DNA of 64,000 nt, taken from NCBI GenBank assembly GCA_016125225.1, contig WGME01000018.1, positions 62,001-126,000 of the forward strand, given 5' to 3'. The notes beneath the pieces are model-generated. The model was not told the DNA's origin, did not search any database, and was given only the letters and a program-made list of their open reading frames with translations. The stretch comes from a bacterium (GTDB lineage Bacteria > Planctomycetota > Planctomycetia > Planctomycetales > Planctomycetaceae). The position numbers and the translations under genes were made by a program. Positions 20,101 through 26,778 of the stretch are shown here, piece by piece (the stretch's first letter is position 1; every line of letters begins with the position of its first letter).

Positions 20101-22174
20101 TTCCACGCCCTTGGAACATCAGAAGCACTATGCCCTGCTGATTAACACCTCGTTGAGCCAGCTCACTTCGAGCGATCCCAGTGTGACCGAACCCGTGCAG
20201 CGGGAAGATGTCGATCTGGTCGTGCGCGATTCATTGTTGAATCAGGCCACCGAATTCATCCGGCTGACCACTCCGGGGTCGCCGCCCAGTTGGACCCTGC
20301 AGCGTTATGTACCAGCGGCTGATGTGCCAGCGGCGGTCAATCTCGCCGACCATGTCACCCTGCTGGCCCGCGATGGGAGTTATCGCGCGGTGGCCACCTA
20401 CACCATCAAGAACCGTGATCGGCAGTTCCTTCCCTTGCGGTTGCCAACCCAGTCGCGGTTGCTCTCCGTGCTGGTGGGCCATCAGCCCTCGCGCGCAGTC
20501 ACCACCACCATCGGAAACGATCCGGCCTTGTTGATCGCCCTGCCTAAAACCAGTGCCGTGGATTTGTCGTTCCCCGTTCAGGTCGTCTATGCCGGTCGAT
20601 TGCCAAAGCCCTTGCCTGCGGCGTCTGATCTGTCGGCGGTTGATATCGATCTTCCTTCAGCAGAGGTGATTGGCACGGTGGAAAGCGAAGAGTTCGGCAT
20701 CCCCGTCGCACGCACGCAATGGACCGTTTACTTTCCCGAAGATCTGCAAGCCCGCCCGCTTTCTGACCCCAAGCGCAACAATTTGAACATCGCGGGCACG
20801 ACGGTCTCGACCGATTCTCAGGTCACGCTGTTGATCAGCGATGCGGAAGAAGTGCTGTCGGCGGTTGACATCGTCGGCAACTATCGCCTGAAGTCACGAG
20901 CGCTCTCGAACCTGAAACAACTCGATTCGGCGCTCGAAAACTACTCCAGCGTCACCAGCCACGATGCACAACTTGCCGAGACCACCGAACGGCTGAAAGA
21001 AGCGGTGAGCAAACTCAGCCGCGAAGTTGATGGCCTGTCCGACTCGGATGCGAATCGTGCTGAAATGAGCGGCGTGCTGTTCGGGAATGGACAACCACCG
21101 GCGAAAAGTGGCGACGCCTCCGTCCAACTCGGTCAGGCGATTGCGAACAACGGTGCCATCTTCACAGACAACACCAATCAACCGACCCAGTCCTCCCTCG
21201 ATGCCGCAGATTTCCGCTTTCAACCGCTCCCCACGGTTGTGAGTGGTCCGCGGGCGAGTGATGCCAAATCCCTGGCCGAACAGGCTGCCAGCAAAGGCAA
21301 CTCTCTCGAAGCCCGGCAGATTTATCAGCAATTCAACGAAGACCAGTTGAACAACTTGAACGGCACGATCGTCTCGGGCAAGAGTGTCCGCAGTCGACAG
21401 TCGGGCCGTGGTTATTTTGAATCGGAAAGCCTGGCCCGTCAGCAGCGGGGCACCAACACGTTACAGTTGGATCAGAAAAAGGAATTGATGCTGAATAATG
21501 GCATCGACCCATTCTCAAACAACAGCGACGGCGGCCGCGGATTGACGCCCCTCAATGCGGCTGATCCGTTCGGCGTGACTACGACCTGGAGTGCCGAAGC
21601 CCCTTCCGTTCGCCAAAGCCTGGACGACTTGATGCCAATGCTGTCACAGCAGGGTGGTGCATTCACTCTCGGACTTGAAGGCATGGGCGGCTCTGGTGGA
21701 ATGGGAGGCGGTGTTGGCATGGGTGGGGGAATTGGCGGCGGCGGAATGGCGGATGATGACAATGATTTGATACACGACTTCGACAGTGATGATTCCGGTT
21801 GGTCGCAAACCGGCGGACTCTCTTTGCCCATTCAACTCCCGACGGATGGAGAGCATCTGGTCTTTTCGAAAGCCGGGGGCAATGCCAAGCTCGCCCTGCG
21901 TCTCAAAACCGTCCACAGCGTGCAGCAAGGATTCGGCTGGCTGTGGGCGGGGCTTTGTACGGTTTTGTCAATCGTCGTTCTGGCAGTTCTACGTGACCCG
22001 GCACGCCGCGAGCACCTGCAGAATCATCTGCCGCTGATGCTGGCGATCCTGTCGGCCATCGGCGTGTTCCTGCTGCCCGATCTGTGGCAGCTTGCCGCCT
22101 GGGTGGTCTTCGTGACATGTGCCAGTTGGACCGCCTGGACTTACCGCCGCTCACCGAGCGTCTCAGCGGAATAA
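14111..22174 (+). CDS. 2687-aa exported membrane protein, probable fusion of two giant-protein units
   Basis: Residue numbers are from the ATG at 14111. A signal peptide (LWLLTATLLVPYASPCHA) leads into SFVPLKDLQTLVDRDRRG, resembling the start of the upstream protein. A beta-rich ectodomain ends with two membrane helices at about 945-997. A charged, Ala/Pro/Gln-rich linker follows (to about 1200), then several helices at 1208-1313. The last looks like a second signal peptide (LLAWLLMLLAVSTSQLQA). A second unit begins with SRVFLPYDQFRKLYQLA, runs through another beta-rich ectodomain, a helical segment near 2256-2313, and a Gly/Met-rich patch at 2521-2548, and ends in membrane helices near 2605-2676. 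No enzyme motif is seen. An in-frame GTG at 14084 is an alternative start without a good ribosome-binding site. Confidence 0.88.
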   Translation: MCTTFKTIGWKLWLLTATLLVPYASPCHADDNPATDLVPARRSFVPLKDLQTLVDRDRRGVLLPREQFEELLEQARKNGSLATAPPAAQALTHARYATRVVGDQLLMTITADLEQFVGGWKIWKFPLQRVAVEKATVDGQPAIIGRTNDQALTVVTSTIGKHQLELQLSTEIVTVGSDRVAGFSLLSSATGELSLTVEAGKRLVVDGAELERPQPIEQPAAYTVSIGGKAQIQLRITDRASDRSSDALTFATSGYGLLVAPGEVTWQVLTNLQVFGRPIDQLTLTVPGYLEIAEVESTGLDGWEIQDDPTNAERTRLTLTYGQPFEGSRKVSLRGVLAVPAGTPWSVPPLTIENISSHVGQVLVQYPFGIRLQAIEMDGIRRATEAEKPVSDMPEDMTLAAGYQRLRFDAWREEFQLRLVTEPKQREVHAAIAAVLDVSAAEVSLQAALTLTPRYAALFDVDIDLPAEWSVISATTGDNQSLTWQLVPQNPGTNRVRVTLATPLAPDASTVVRLSLRRDVEGWPVETEPVEFALPELVAPQANVVETALVVRGDPDLELVVTDTTGLDPAALKADWERLRFQSQDTRYAGTLQVSRKPARVAVETYGFYRLDPQTLACSLFSSISVEGGGTRQLLVTLPEATPETVRFQSIGATLVEQQALTSDNGRRVWRLQFAERILGRVAILVQFTLPRDPAAALSAPLLEVPQAERSHGAVVVEGGPEQRLTIVANDGQGQALQSMDPLELPPVPYHYQERIVGVYRTIGSGNTLSLTEERFDKAAIPTAICSNLTLMSILSRTGEWQQQATFDLQLAGVQQLQITLPPDAELWAATLNGDPVEIRKAGDQLLIPLPRDLTGVAEVSLDVYYRSTSAALKSSGLLSEVPPVLQAMTGQGSSQEVDVLEQNWNLIHPAETLIIDHQTALEPTTALDSPGWLAQLGHSIQLPSLKATLWTSLAMAVFLGVLAMVVLAYRRGGKWGALAGILTPIVVGMVLLCLSMTFGRQQRTANTSRATTVTVQQPAFYADEYMSDFAPPAATPAAPMAEGFQSKSVFESGGPEDAQLRRLSEFDKSQSDAAKQEAAEKKASGEKDAIQDRFGRVKEELRKNDGGAAMAGAPVQPAEQPPAPPQAEQPIPQLPQLEPKPENQGINANARAATRVLNPQRIKGRLSLALVMDRPADSVKKSFRYVGSAAAGTGIPLKVEYWDRRGGVVFRGFLLMLGLFAGWLLRNQPAAKKLGLAFLLLSIGLILLPVAPAGWQVTVDGLWLALLGMLLAWTLFGLGHAIRSICQCCQRVCSLLAWLLMLLAVSTSQLQAAEPETKPAPPAPLPPTQVLIYEDPAAPLAASRVFLPYDQFRKLYQLAHPSELRLPTAPITAKIVDSLYSATVTTAAESASFVRVRARYTILSYVDGQEPVALPVQGVIVKSASLNGQPAALITSATPWTILIPAPGMHVLDLDFDVPFTPQGTAGTFGLKIDPTPAARFDFQLPAPALSVRVNGSTSAYRRVTQDDTTHIEFPVDAGGELQVSWQPEQTRAGAAVVHVESAAAVSIADAGVSASLGYLYRIRQGVVRDVSFRLPDDVRLQSVLGPDVGGWELIGEGVNRQLRVFLRRNVNDQTQLTLECYLGQRVDPEVTFDVPNVTPLEITTEAGTAAIFAGDAFSLRTNRVEGLSQIEASTYQTRIPVSRPNMAPQMAYRFSRRPWNLNLTATRLATQMQVQIEQGLLVGTRKVRITTRAVCRLARMPRSSLTVEVPASWLVLDVQSAGLSDWYRLPGEDGQATLQLDFQSPQQGEVVIAVTATENRTPDSTLLDVQPLRFRKADRAQTQLALWFEEGLTGQVSDLGNWQPIDATTVSANLRGLQSTGAQLAFVSPETQPGQLELTLHQQKSRLSASSLTVINVTDVAIVYGLVLQWHIDRASTETLVVDLPNWLSSRLQFHGQDIRDARPAPLDELFTRWTITLRGPAAGPFRLSASASLPAATVQIPAPEVRFVQRDNGVSTPLEHQKHYALLINTSLSQLTSSDPSVTEPVQREDVDLVVRDSLLNQATEFIRLTTPGSPPSWTLQRYVPAADVPAAVNLADHVTLLARDGSYRAVATYTIKNRDRQFLPLRLPTQSRLLSVLVGHQPSRAVTTTIGNDPALLIALPKTSAVDLSFPVQVVYAGRLPKPLPAASDLSAVDIDLPSAEVIGTVESEEFGIPVARTQWTVYFPEDLQARPLSDPKRNNLNIAGTTVSTDSQVTLLISDAEEVLSAVDIVGNYRLKSRALSNLKQLDSALENYSSVTSHDAQLAETTERLKEAVSKLSREVDGLSDSDANRAEMSGVLFGNGQPPAKSGDASVQLGQAIANNGAIFTDNTNQPTQSSLDAADFRFQPLPTVVSGPRASDAKSLAEQAASKGNSLEARQIYQQFNEDQLNNLNGTIVSGKSVRSRQSGRGYFESESLARQQRGTNTLQLDQKKELMLNNGIDPFSNNSDGGRGLTPLNAADPFGVTTTWSAEAPSVRQSLDDLMPMLSQQGGAFTLGLEGMGGSGGMGGGVGMGGGIGGGGMADDDNDLIHDFDSDDSGWSQTGGLSLPIQLPTDGEHLVFSKAGGNAKLALRLKTVHSVQQGFGWLWAGLCTVLSIVVLAVLRDPARREHLQNHLPLMLAILSAIGVFLLPDLWQLAAWVVFVTCASWTAWTYRRSPSVSAE

Positions 22175-22206
22175 CCTCCCTGCCATCGTTGACGATCGCA
22201 GGGAGG
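22175..22206. terminator. hairpin between convergent giant gene and phosphofructokinase gene
   Basis: CCTCCCTGC/GCAGGGAGG arms (22175-22183 and 22198-22206) extended inwards by ATCG/CGAT after one C-C mismatch, with loop TTGA. It starts right after the stop codon of the giant gene and lies about 27 bp from the end of the convergent phosphofructokinase gene, so it can end both transcripts, although neither strand has a long T-run. Confidence 0.65.
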
Positions 22207-22232
22207 CATTCGTTATGGCCGTTCCTGTGTCC

Positions 22233-23609
22233 TTAGCGCAGGACTTCAATCCGCTGGTGGATGTCCAGGTTCACGCTTTGATAACGGGACGACAACTTGC
22301 CGGCGCTGAATGTCGACATGCGAATGTCTTCCACATCTTCAGCGCCCACGGCATTTGTCAGCATGGTCCGCAGGTATTCCTTGCCCAAAGTCGAGGGCTG
22401 GAAGCGCTGGGCATCGTACAAAGAAGGATGCACCCGCCGCGGATGAATGCGCTTGAACGGATCACGGAGCTTGTTGGCAGGCAGAGAATCGAGATAGAAC
22501 CCCTTCTCTGCCGACCATTGCAAAGTGGCGAGATGGTTGTTTTTGTTCTCGACAATCAGGTCGACCGCCTTGCCCCCCAGTTGGGCCGCATAGAATCGGT
22601 CGAACTTGATCGGCCGTCCGCCGCGTTGGGTATGTCCCACTTTACGAGTGAAGATCACGGAATCGGCCGACTCATGTTTACGGCGGCTGCCAAAGAACTC
22701 GTCGCCGAATCGCATCGCTAGCAGCCGCTTCAACTCTTCCGCAGCCCCGCTATACACCACGTTCCCGGCGGGGTCATAACTCTTGGTCTGGGCACCAAGT
22801 TGACGTCCCGACTGATCGCGAACGCCTTCACCAACCACGATCACCACATGCTTCTGCATGTCGTAAAGTTCAGCGACCCGATGTTCCAGATGATCCATAT
22901 CAATCGGTGATTCGGGGATTAGGACGATATCGGGCTGACCGTAGGAAGAACCCAAGGGGATGTAGCCTGAATCACGGCCCATCACTTCAATGATGGCAAT
23001 GCGGCGATGGCTTTCCGCCGTGGTACGAATCCGTTCGACACCCTGCACCACCACATAGACCGCCGTGGCATACCCCGGCGTCGCAAAGTTGATCATGTCT
23101 TCCAGGGCGATCGTTTCACGGGCATGAGCCGTGGTGGAACCGTGCACACCCGGATGGTCGTGTTCGAGCACCCATTCCGAGGGTTCGTCGATGTAATTCA
23201 ATCCAAGGTCGTTATCGATCGTCTTGGGCGCGAGGACGCAGGGAAACATTTCCGAGAGTGGCTGCATCCCGTTGATCGTGCCGTCGCCGCCGATGCAGAT
23301 CAGTCCATCGATTCCCAATTGGGCCAATCGCGGCTTGATTTCGTTGAGCAGTTCCGTCTGGGCGGGATCGACATAGGTACGCGAGGCCCCCAGCAGGGTT
23401 CCCCCGCGACAGGGGTCGAGTTCCGGAATGGTAGACCGCAACGGATTGAGCCTCACATGGGGCAGGCGAGGATCAACCACACCGGCAAAGCCCCGGATGA
23501 TGCCCAGCACTTCGATGCCGCGCTCATTGGCACGCTCGACTGCCCCGTAAATGGTTGCATTCAGGGCTGGCGTATCGCCACCGGCTGTCAGAATTCCAAT
23601 CCGCCTCAT
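22233..23609 (-). CDS. 6-phosphofructokinase (group A PFK superfamily)
   Basis: Phosphorylates fructose 6-phosphate at C1 in glycolysis, in the cytoplasm. The 458-aa length is longer than E. coli PfkA (about 320) and resembles the longer bacterial and protist type. Landmarks: ILTAGGDTPALNA, the donor loop ICIGGDGTINGM, the catalytic PKTIDNDL, EVMGRDSGYIPL and RKVGHTQRGGRP. The GGDG Gly is the residue that favours ATP (PPi enzymes have Asp), whereas the Lys in PKTIDND is the one found in PPi enzymes and in ATP enzymes of the trypanosome type. ATP as donor is therefore the better guess, but not certain. The gene is convergent with the giant gene and divergent from the HtrA-like gene. Confidence 0.9.
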   Translation of the reverse strand: MRRIGILTAGGDTPALNATIYGAVERANERGIEVLGIIRGFAGVVDPRLPHVRLNPLRSTIPELDPCRGGTLLGASRTYVDPAQTELLNEIKPRLAQLGIDGLICIGGDGTINGMQPLSEMFPCVLAPKTIDNDLGLNYIDEPSEWVLEHDHPGVHGSTTAHARETIALEDMINFATPGYATAVYVVVQGVERIRTTAESHRRIAIIEVMGRDSGYIPLGSSYGQPDIVLIPESPIDMDHLEHRVAELYDMQKHVVIVVGEGVRDQSGRQLGAQTKSYDPAGNVVYSGAAEELKRLLAMRFGDEFFGSRRKHESADSVIFTRKVGHTQRGGRPIKFDRFYAAQLGGKAVDLIVENKNNHLATLQWSAEKGFYLDSLPANKLRDPFKRIHPRRVHPSLYDAQRFQPSTLGKEYLRTMLTNAVGAEDVEDIRMSTFSAGKLSSRYQSVNLDIHQRIEVLR

Positions 23610-24006
23610 GTTGCTGCCCTTTAGACACGGAAGACTAGCCCGAACGATCGCAGGCCTGACGAAGTTGTCACGACAAAGGAACTATGGTTGCAGAGAACTC
23701 TGGTCGAGATTGTCACGTGGGCTGACTCTTGGTGCAACCCAGCTTTCCCTATCTTCTTTGCCAGATAAGACTTGCCTGATATATCCCCAGTTTCGATTCC
23801 CGCGGGCACACTTGCCCGGTTTTACAGCACTTCCTGATCAATACCTCACCAGCACTCCCTGCCCGCGAATTCATAAAACTGCAAAATCGGCTTGAGCGAA
23901 TCACTCCGGGAACCTATACCCTGTCGCCGGCAGAGACGTTTTCCATTGGCTCGGATCACACGGCAAAAGTCGCGCCATCTCGCGAAATCGGAAAGTTGAG
24001 TTCCCC
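23610..24006. other. divergent intergenic region, no gene seen
   Basis: About 400 bp between the phosphofructokinase and HtrA-like start codons. It should hold two promoters, but I cannot place them securely. There is a small stem CGGGCA/TGCCCG at 23803-23818 followed by GTTTTA on the plus strand, which could be a weak terminator, and a 15-base match (CGGAAGACTAGCCCG, 23628-23642) to 10418-10432. A T-loop-like TTCGATT at about 23793 lacks a matching stem, so it is not a tRNA. Confidence 0.5.
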
Positions 24007-25176
24007 ATGCGCTGGTGCCTGGCCTGTTTGTTTTCCAGCATCTTGGGAAGTTTGTTCACGCTCTGGCTGGTGTCCTCGCCCTCGCAGAACGCAGCCATTG
24101 CCGAGGATTTTCGGATTCGGCAGACGGCACGTTATGTCAGTCCGGTCGAGCAGGTGAACCCTGCCCTTTCCCGGATCTTTGATCCCACGGGACTCACTCC
24201 GGAAGAAGCGGTCAATGTCGCGGTCTATGAAGCGGCGAATCGCAGCGTCGTGAACATCGAATCCAAATCGGTCCGAAATGGCCTGCTGCTCGAATTGCAG
24301 GCAGAAGGGGCAGGCTCAGGCGCGGTGATTGATCAATCCGGCCATATCCTGACCAACAATCATGTGGTACAAGATGCGACCACGATTCAGGTTACGCTCT
24401 ATAATGGCGAAAACTACGAAGCCAAACTCGTCGGTGCCGACCCGTTGAACGATGTCGCCATAATCAAGGTCGAGGCCCCGACGGAAGAACTTTACCCGAT
24501 CAATATCGGGGATTCGCGACAGCTGAAGGTCGGCATGCGGGTCTTCGCCCTGGGAAATCCGTTCGGTCTGGAACGGACTTTGACCACGGGCATCATCTCC
24601 AGCCTGAACCGATCGCTGCAGATTCGCCAGAACTGGTCGATCAAGTCGATCATCCAGATCGACGCGGCGATCAATCCCGGTAGCTCGGGCGGACCTTTGC
24701 TCGACGCCCATGGCCGTTTGATTGGCATCAACACCGCGATTGCTACTACGAGTGGTCAGAGTGCCGGGGTCGGTTTTGCCATTCCGGTGAGTCTGGTGCA
24801 ACGAGTAGTGCCTCAGCTCCTGCAGCATGGCCGGGTCATTCGCGCGGAAACCGGCATCACGCGGGTCTTCCAGACCGACGAAGGCCTGATCATCGCCGAA
24901 CTCAAAGCCGGGGGACCGGCCGAACGCGCGGGACTACGTGGTCCTAAAGTCGTTCGCACGCGACGGGGCCCGTTCACTGTGGAACGCCTTGATCGTTCCG
25001 CAGCGGATGTGATCGTAGGTGTGAATGGCGAAAAAGCCACAACCGTTGAAGATTTCCTGGGTTACATCGACGAACGACGCCCCGGAGAGAATGTAAACCT
25101 GGAGATTCTGCGAAACGGCAGCAAGATGACCGTGAATCTCAAGCTGATTGCTTCCGAAGCCAGCCCGACTCCGTGA
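24007..25176 (+). CDS. HtrA/DegP-like trypsin-fold serine protease with PDZ domain
   Basis: An envelope quality-control protease of 389 aa. An N-terminal signal peptide or anchor (LACLFSSILGSLFTLWLV) precedes the protease domain, where the triad is visible: His in ILTNNHVV, Asp in PLNDVAIIKV, and Ser in INPGSSGGPLL. One C-terminal PDZ domain (about 285-385) follows, with GPAERAGLRG and VNGEKATTVEDFLGYID. A single PDZ is typical of DegS or HtrA-type proteins rather than DegP. The PDZ contains a small insertion around RTRRGPFTVERLDR. The start is the ATG at 24007 with only a weak ribosome-binding site. It converges on rpmA, with the rpmA terminator in between. Confidence 0.92.
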   Translation: MRWCLACLFSSILGSLFTLWLVSSPSQNAAIAEDFRIRQTARYVSPVEQVNPALSRIFDPTGLTPEEAVNVAVYEAANRSVVNIESKSVRNGLLLELQAEGAGSGAVIDQSGHILTNNHVVQDATTIQVTLYNGENYEAKLVGADPLNDVAIIKVEAPTEELYPINIGDSRQLKVGMRVFALGNPFGLERTLTTGIISSLNRSLQIRQNWSIKSIIQIDAAINPGSSGGPLLDAHGRLIGINTAIATTSGQSAGVGFAIPVSLVQRVVPQLLQHGRVIRAETGITRVFQTDEGLIIAELKAGGPAERAGLRGPKVVRTRRGPFTVERLDRSAADVIVGVNGEKATTVEDFLGYIDERRPGENVNLEILRNGSKMTVNLKLIASEASPTP

Positions 25177-25203
25177 TAGGGCTCTGTCAGTTCCTGCGGT
25201 ACC

Positions 25204-25233
25204 AAAAAAACAGGCCACGATCATCGTGGCCTG
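25204..25233 (-). terminator. Rho-independent terminator of rpmA
   Basis: An 11-base arm CAGGCCACGAT and its exact complement meet at 25211-25233 and run into seven T residues on the minus strand (AAAAAAA at 25204-25210 on the plus strand). It sits about 27 bp after the rpmA stop and also lies between convergent genes. Confidence 0.9.
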
Positions 25234-25259
25234 AAAGTCTCAGCGAGTGAATTCAAGCT

Positions 25260-25529
25260 TCAGTTCTGCTCAGCCGCAGCGGGTTCCACTGGCTGAACAT
25301 TGATGCGACGGCCCGCCTGATCGAAGTAGACTTCGCCTTCTTTCAGGGCGAACAGCGTGTAGTCGCGGCCCATGCCGACGTGCTTTCCGGGATGCCATTT
25401 GGTGCCATTCTGACGAATCAGGATGTTCCCGGCGATCACGTACTGTCCACCGAACTTCTTGACACCCAGGCGTTTAGCGACGGAATCGCGTCCGTTACGG
25501 CTGGAGCCCTGACCTTTCTTATGAGCCAT
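25260..25529 (-). CDS. rpmA: 50S ribosomal protein bL27
   Basis: An 89-aa large-subunit protein whose N-terminus reaches the peptidyl transferase centre. The sequence starts [16 protein letters not shown] and contains [22 protein letters not shown] and YTLFALKEG, all standard for bL27. The ATG at 25529 has GAGG six bases upstream; the extra upstream codons in the same frame are not part of the protein. It has a strong terminator directly downstream. Unusually, the L21 gene (rplU), normally immediately upstream, is not here: an exported hypothetical protein is. Confidence 0.97.
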   Translation of the reverse strand: MAHKKGQGSSRNGRDSVAKRLGVKKFGGQYVIAGNILIRQNGTKWHPGKHVGMGRDYTLFALKEGEVYFDQAGRRINVQPVEPAAAEQN

Positions 25530-25652
25530 GTCTGACCTCGGAACCTCAGCTAGAGGCAGGCAGTTCGCCTGCAAAACGTACGTCGGGCGCCAACAAGCGA
25601 CCAATTTCGGAATGCGGAAGTATCGTCGATCGCCTGCCAGAATTCAAGTCGA

Positions 25653-26498
25653 CTAGCGATACGTCCAGCGAACGGGTTCATCCGTGTCGGCCTGGTTCAG
25701 ATCGCAACCGTCCAAGGCATCGACATTCACCGTGCTGCGTGGTTTGCGAGCCTTGGCATCTCGGGTATCCAGGCGGATTTCCGGTTCCTGTTGCGAGAAA
25801 CGATCGCCCGGTCGCCAGTAGCGAACTTCAATCATCTTGTGCAGGACGACAGGGGTTCCATCGGGCGACTTGCAGACTTTCATGCCGTTCGAAAAGCCCG
25901 TCATGAAAACCGTGTACAAATCCGCATCGGGATCGACGTCGGTAAACATGGCGACGCCGTAGAGGAACTTTTCATCGGGCGAACCCGATTTCACAGCCGC
26001 AGGAACATCGGCGACTACGCCGACGCTGCTGGCATAGTTCCGTCCCTCACGGCGATTGATCGCCGCCAGCGCCTCGGGAATCACCACATCGTGATACACA
26101 CGCGGTTCATCGCCATCGACCGTTACCAGCGTGAACTCCGGAATGAATCGTGGGGGCAGCACTGGGGGATCGAACTCATTGACCGGCGGATTGTCAGCCT
26201 TCGGAGCAATCAGCGGACGGTTGATGGCACGATACACCGTATACCAGACGAACTTGGATTCCTTGCGTCCCGTCTTGGGGTTGGTCACATCGACCGCGAT
26301 CAGTCGCATCGGCTTGAAATAGACTTCGCAGACCCACAAGTCGGGCTGGGCCGAAATCTCTTCGCCCGACGCCACGGCTTGCACGCGAATTTCTCCGTAG
26401 GTGGCCTGTGCCCAACTCGTACGAGGGCTGACCAGGGCCACTGCCAGCAGACACCAACCCAGCCAGGCAGCACGGGAAACGATCGGGTGGAAAGTCAC
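25653..26498 (-). CDS. exported hypothetical protein
   Basis: About 281 aa. The N-terminal signal peptide (AAWLGWCLLAVALVSPRTSWAQ) suggests export. The mature part is rich in beta-strand-like segments, with EISAQPDLWVCEVYFKPMRL, a Pro-rich VLPPRFIPEF stretch and a Tyr/Arg-rich C-terminus. Three isolated Cys are present and no catalytic motif is recognised. The start is a GTG at 26498 with AGGA eight bases upstream. It reads towards rpmA with a 123-bp gap. I do not recognise the family; it resembles the many secreted planctomycete proteins of unknown role. Confidence 0.75.
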   Translation of the reverse strand: MTFHPIVSRAAWLGWCLLAVALVSPRTSWAQATYGEIRVQAVASGEEISAQPDLWVCEVYFKPMRLIAVDVTNPKTGRKESKFVWYTVYRAINRPLIAPKADNPPVNEFDPPVLPPRFIPEFTLVTVDGDEPRVYHDVVIPEALAAINRREGRNYASSVGVVADVPAAVKSGSPDEKFLYGVAMFTDVDPDADLYTVFMTGFSNGMKVCKSPDGTPVVLHKMIEVRYWRPGDRFSQQEPEIRLDTRDAKARKPRSTVNVDALDGCDLNQADTDEPVRWTYR

Positions 26499-26520
26499 AA
26501 CTCAATTCCTGATGAAGGAT

Positions 26521-26534
26521 GCCGCCATGGCGGC
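26521..26534 (-). promoter_or_regulatory. perfect GC-rich palindrome upstream of the exported hypothetical gene
   Basis: GCCGCCATGGCGGC is a perfect 14-bp palindrome 22 bases before the GTG start at 26498. It could be an operator or an RNA stem in the 5' leader. The rest of 26535-26778, up to the kinase stop codon, shows nothing I can name. Confidence 0.25.
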
Positions 26535-26778
26535 TGTCTGCTGACTGGTAAGGCTCTGTGAGTTAACCATTCACGTGATGCAGGATCTGTAACAAAACGG
26601 CTGACCATCTACAGTAGCGCTCCGCGAACCGTCCCGTCAAGAACCTGCTCCACTCAGGGCGGAAGTTTTACATCCTGCCCCTTCATGACCGGTTTGACAG
26701 GTCTCCAAGACGTCACTGGGGAGTTCCAGGAGTCGACATCTGTGACGAATGTTCTCGATGCAACGGTTACGCCGGTCG

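Noticed and set aside
21660-21760. Gly/Met-rich repetitive DNA in the giant gene
   Set aside because: It is an in-frame low-complexity protein segment, not a DNA repeat element.
23785-23815. tRNA-like T-loop TTCGATT
   Set aside because: The flanking five bases do not pair, and no acceptor, D or anticodon arm can be drawn.
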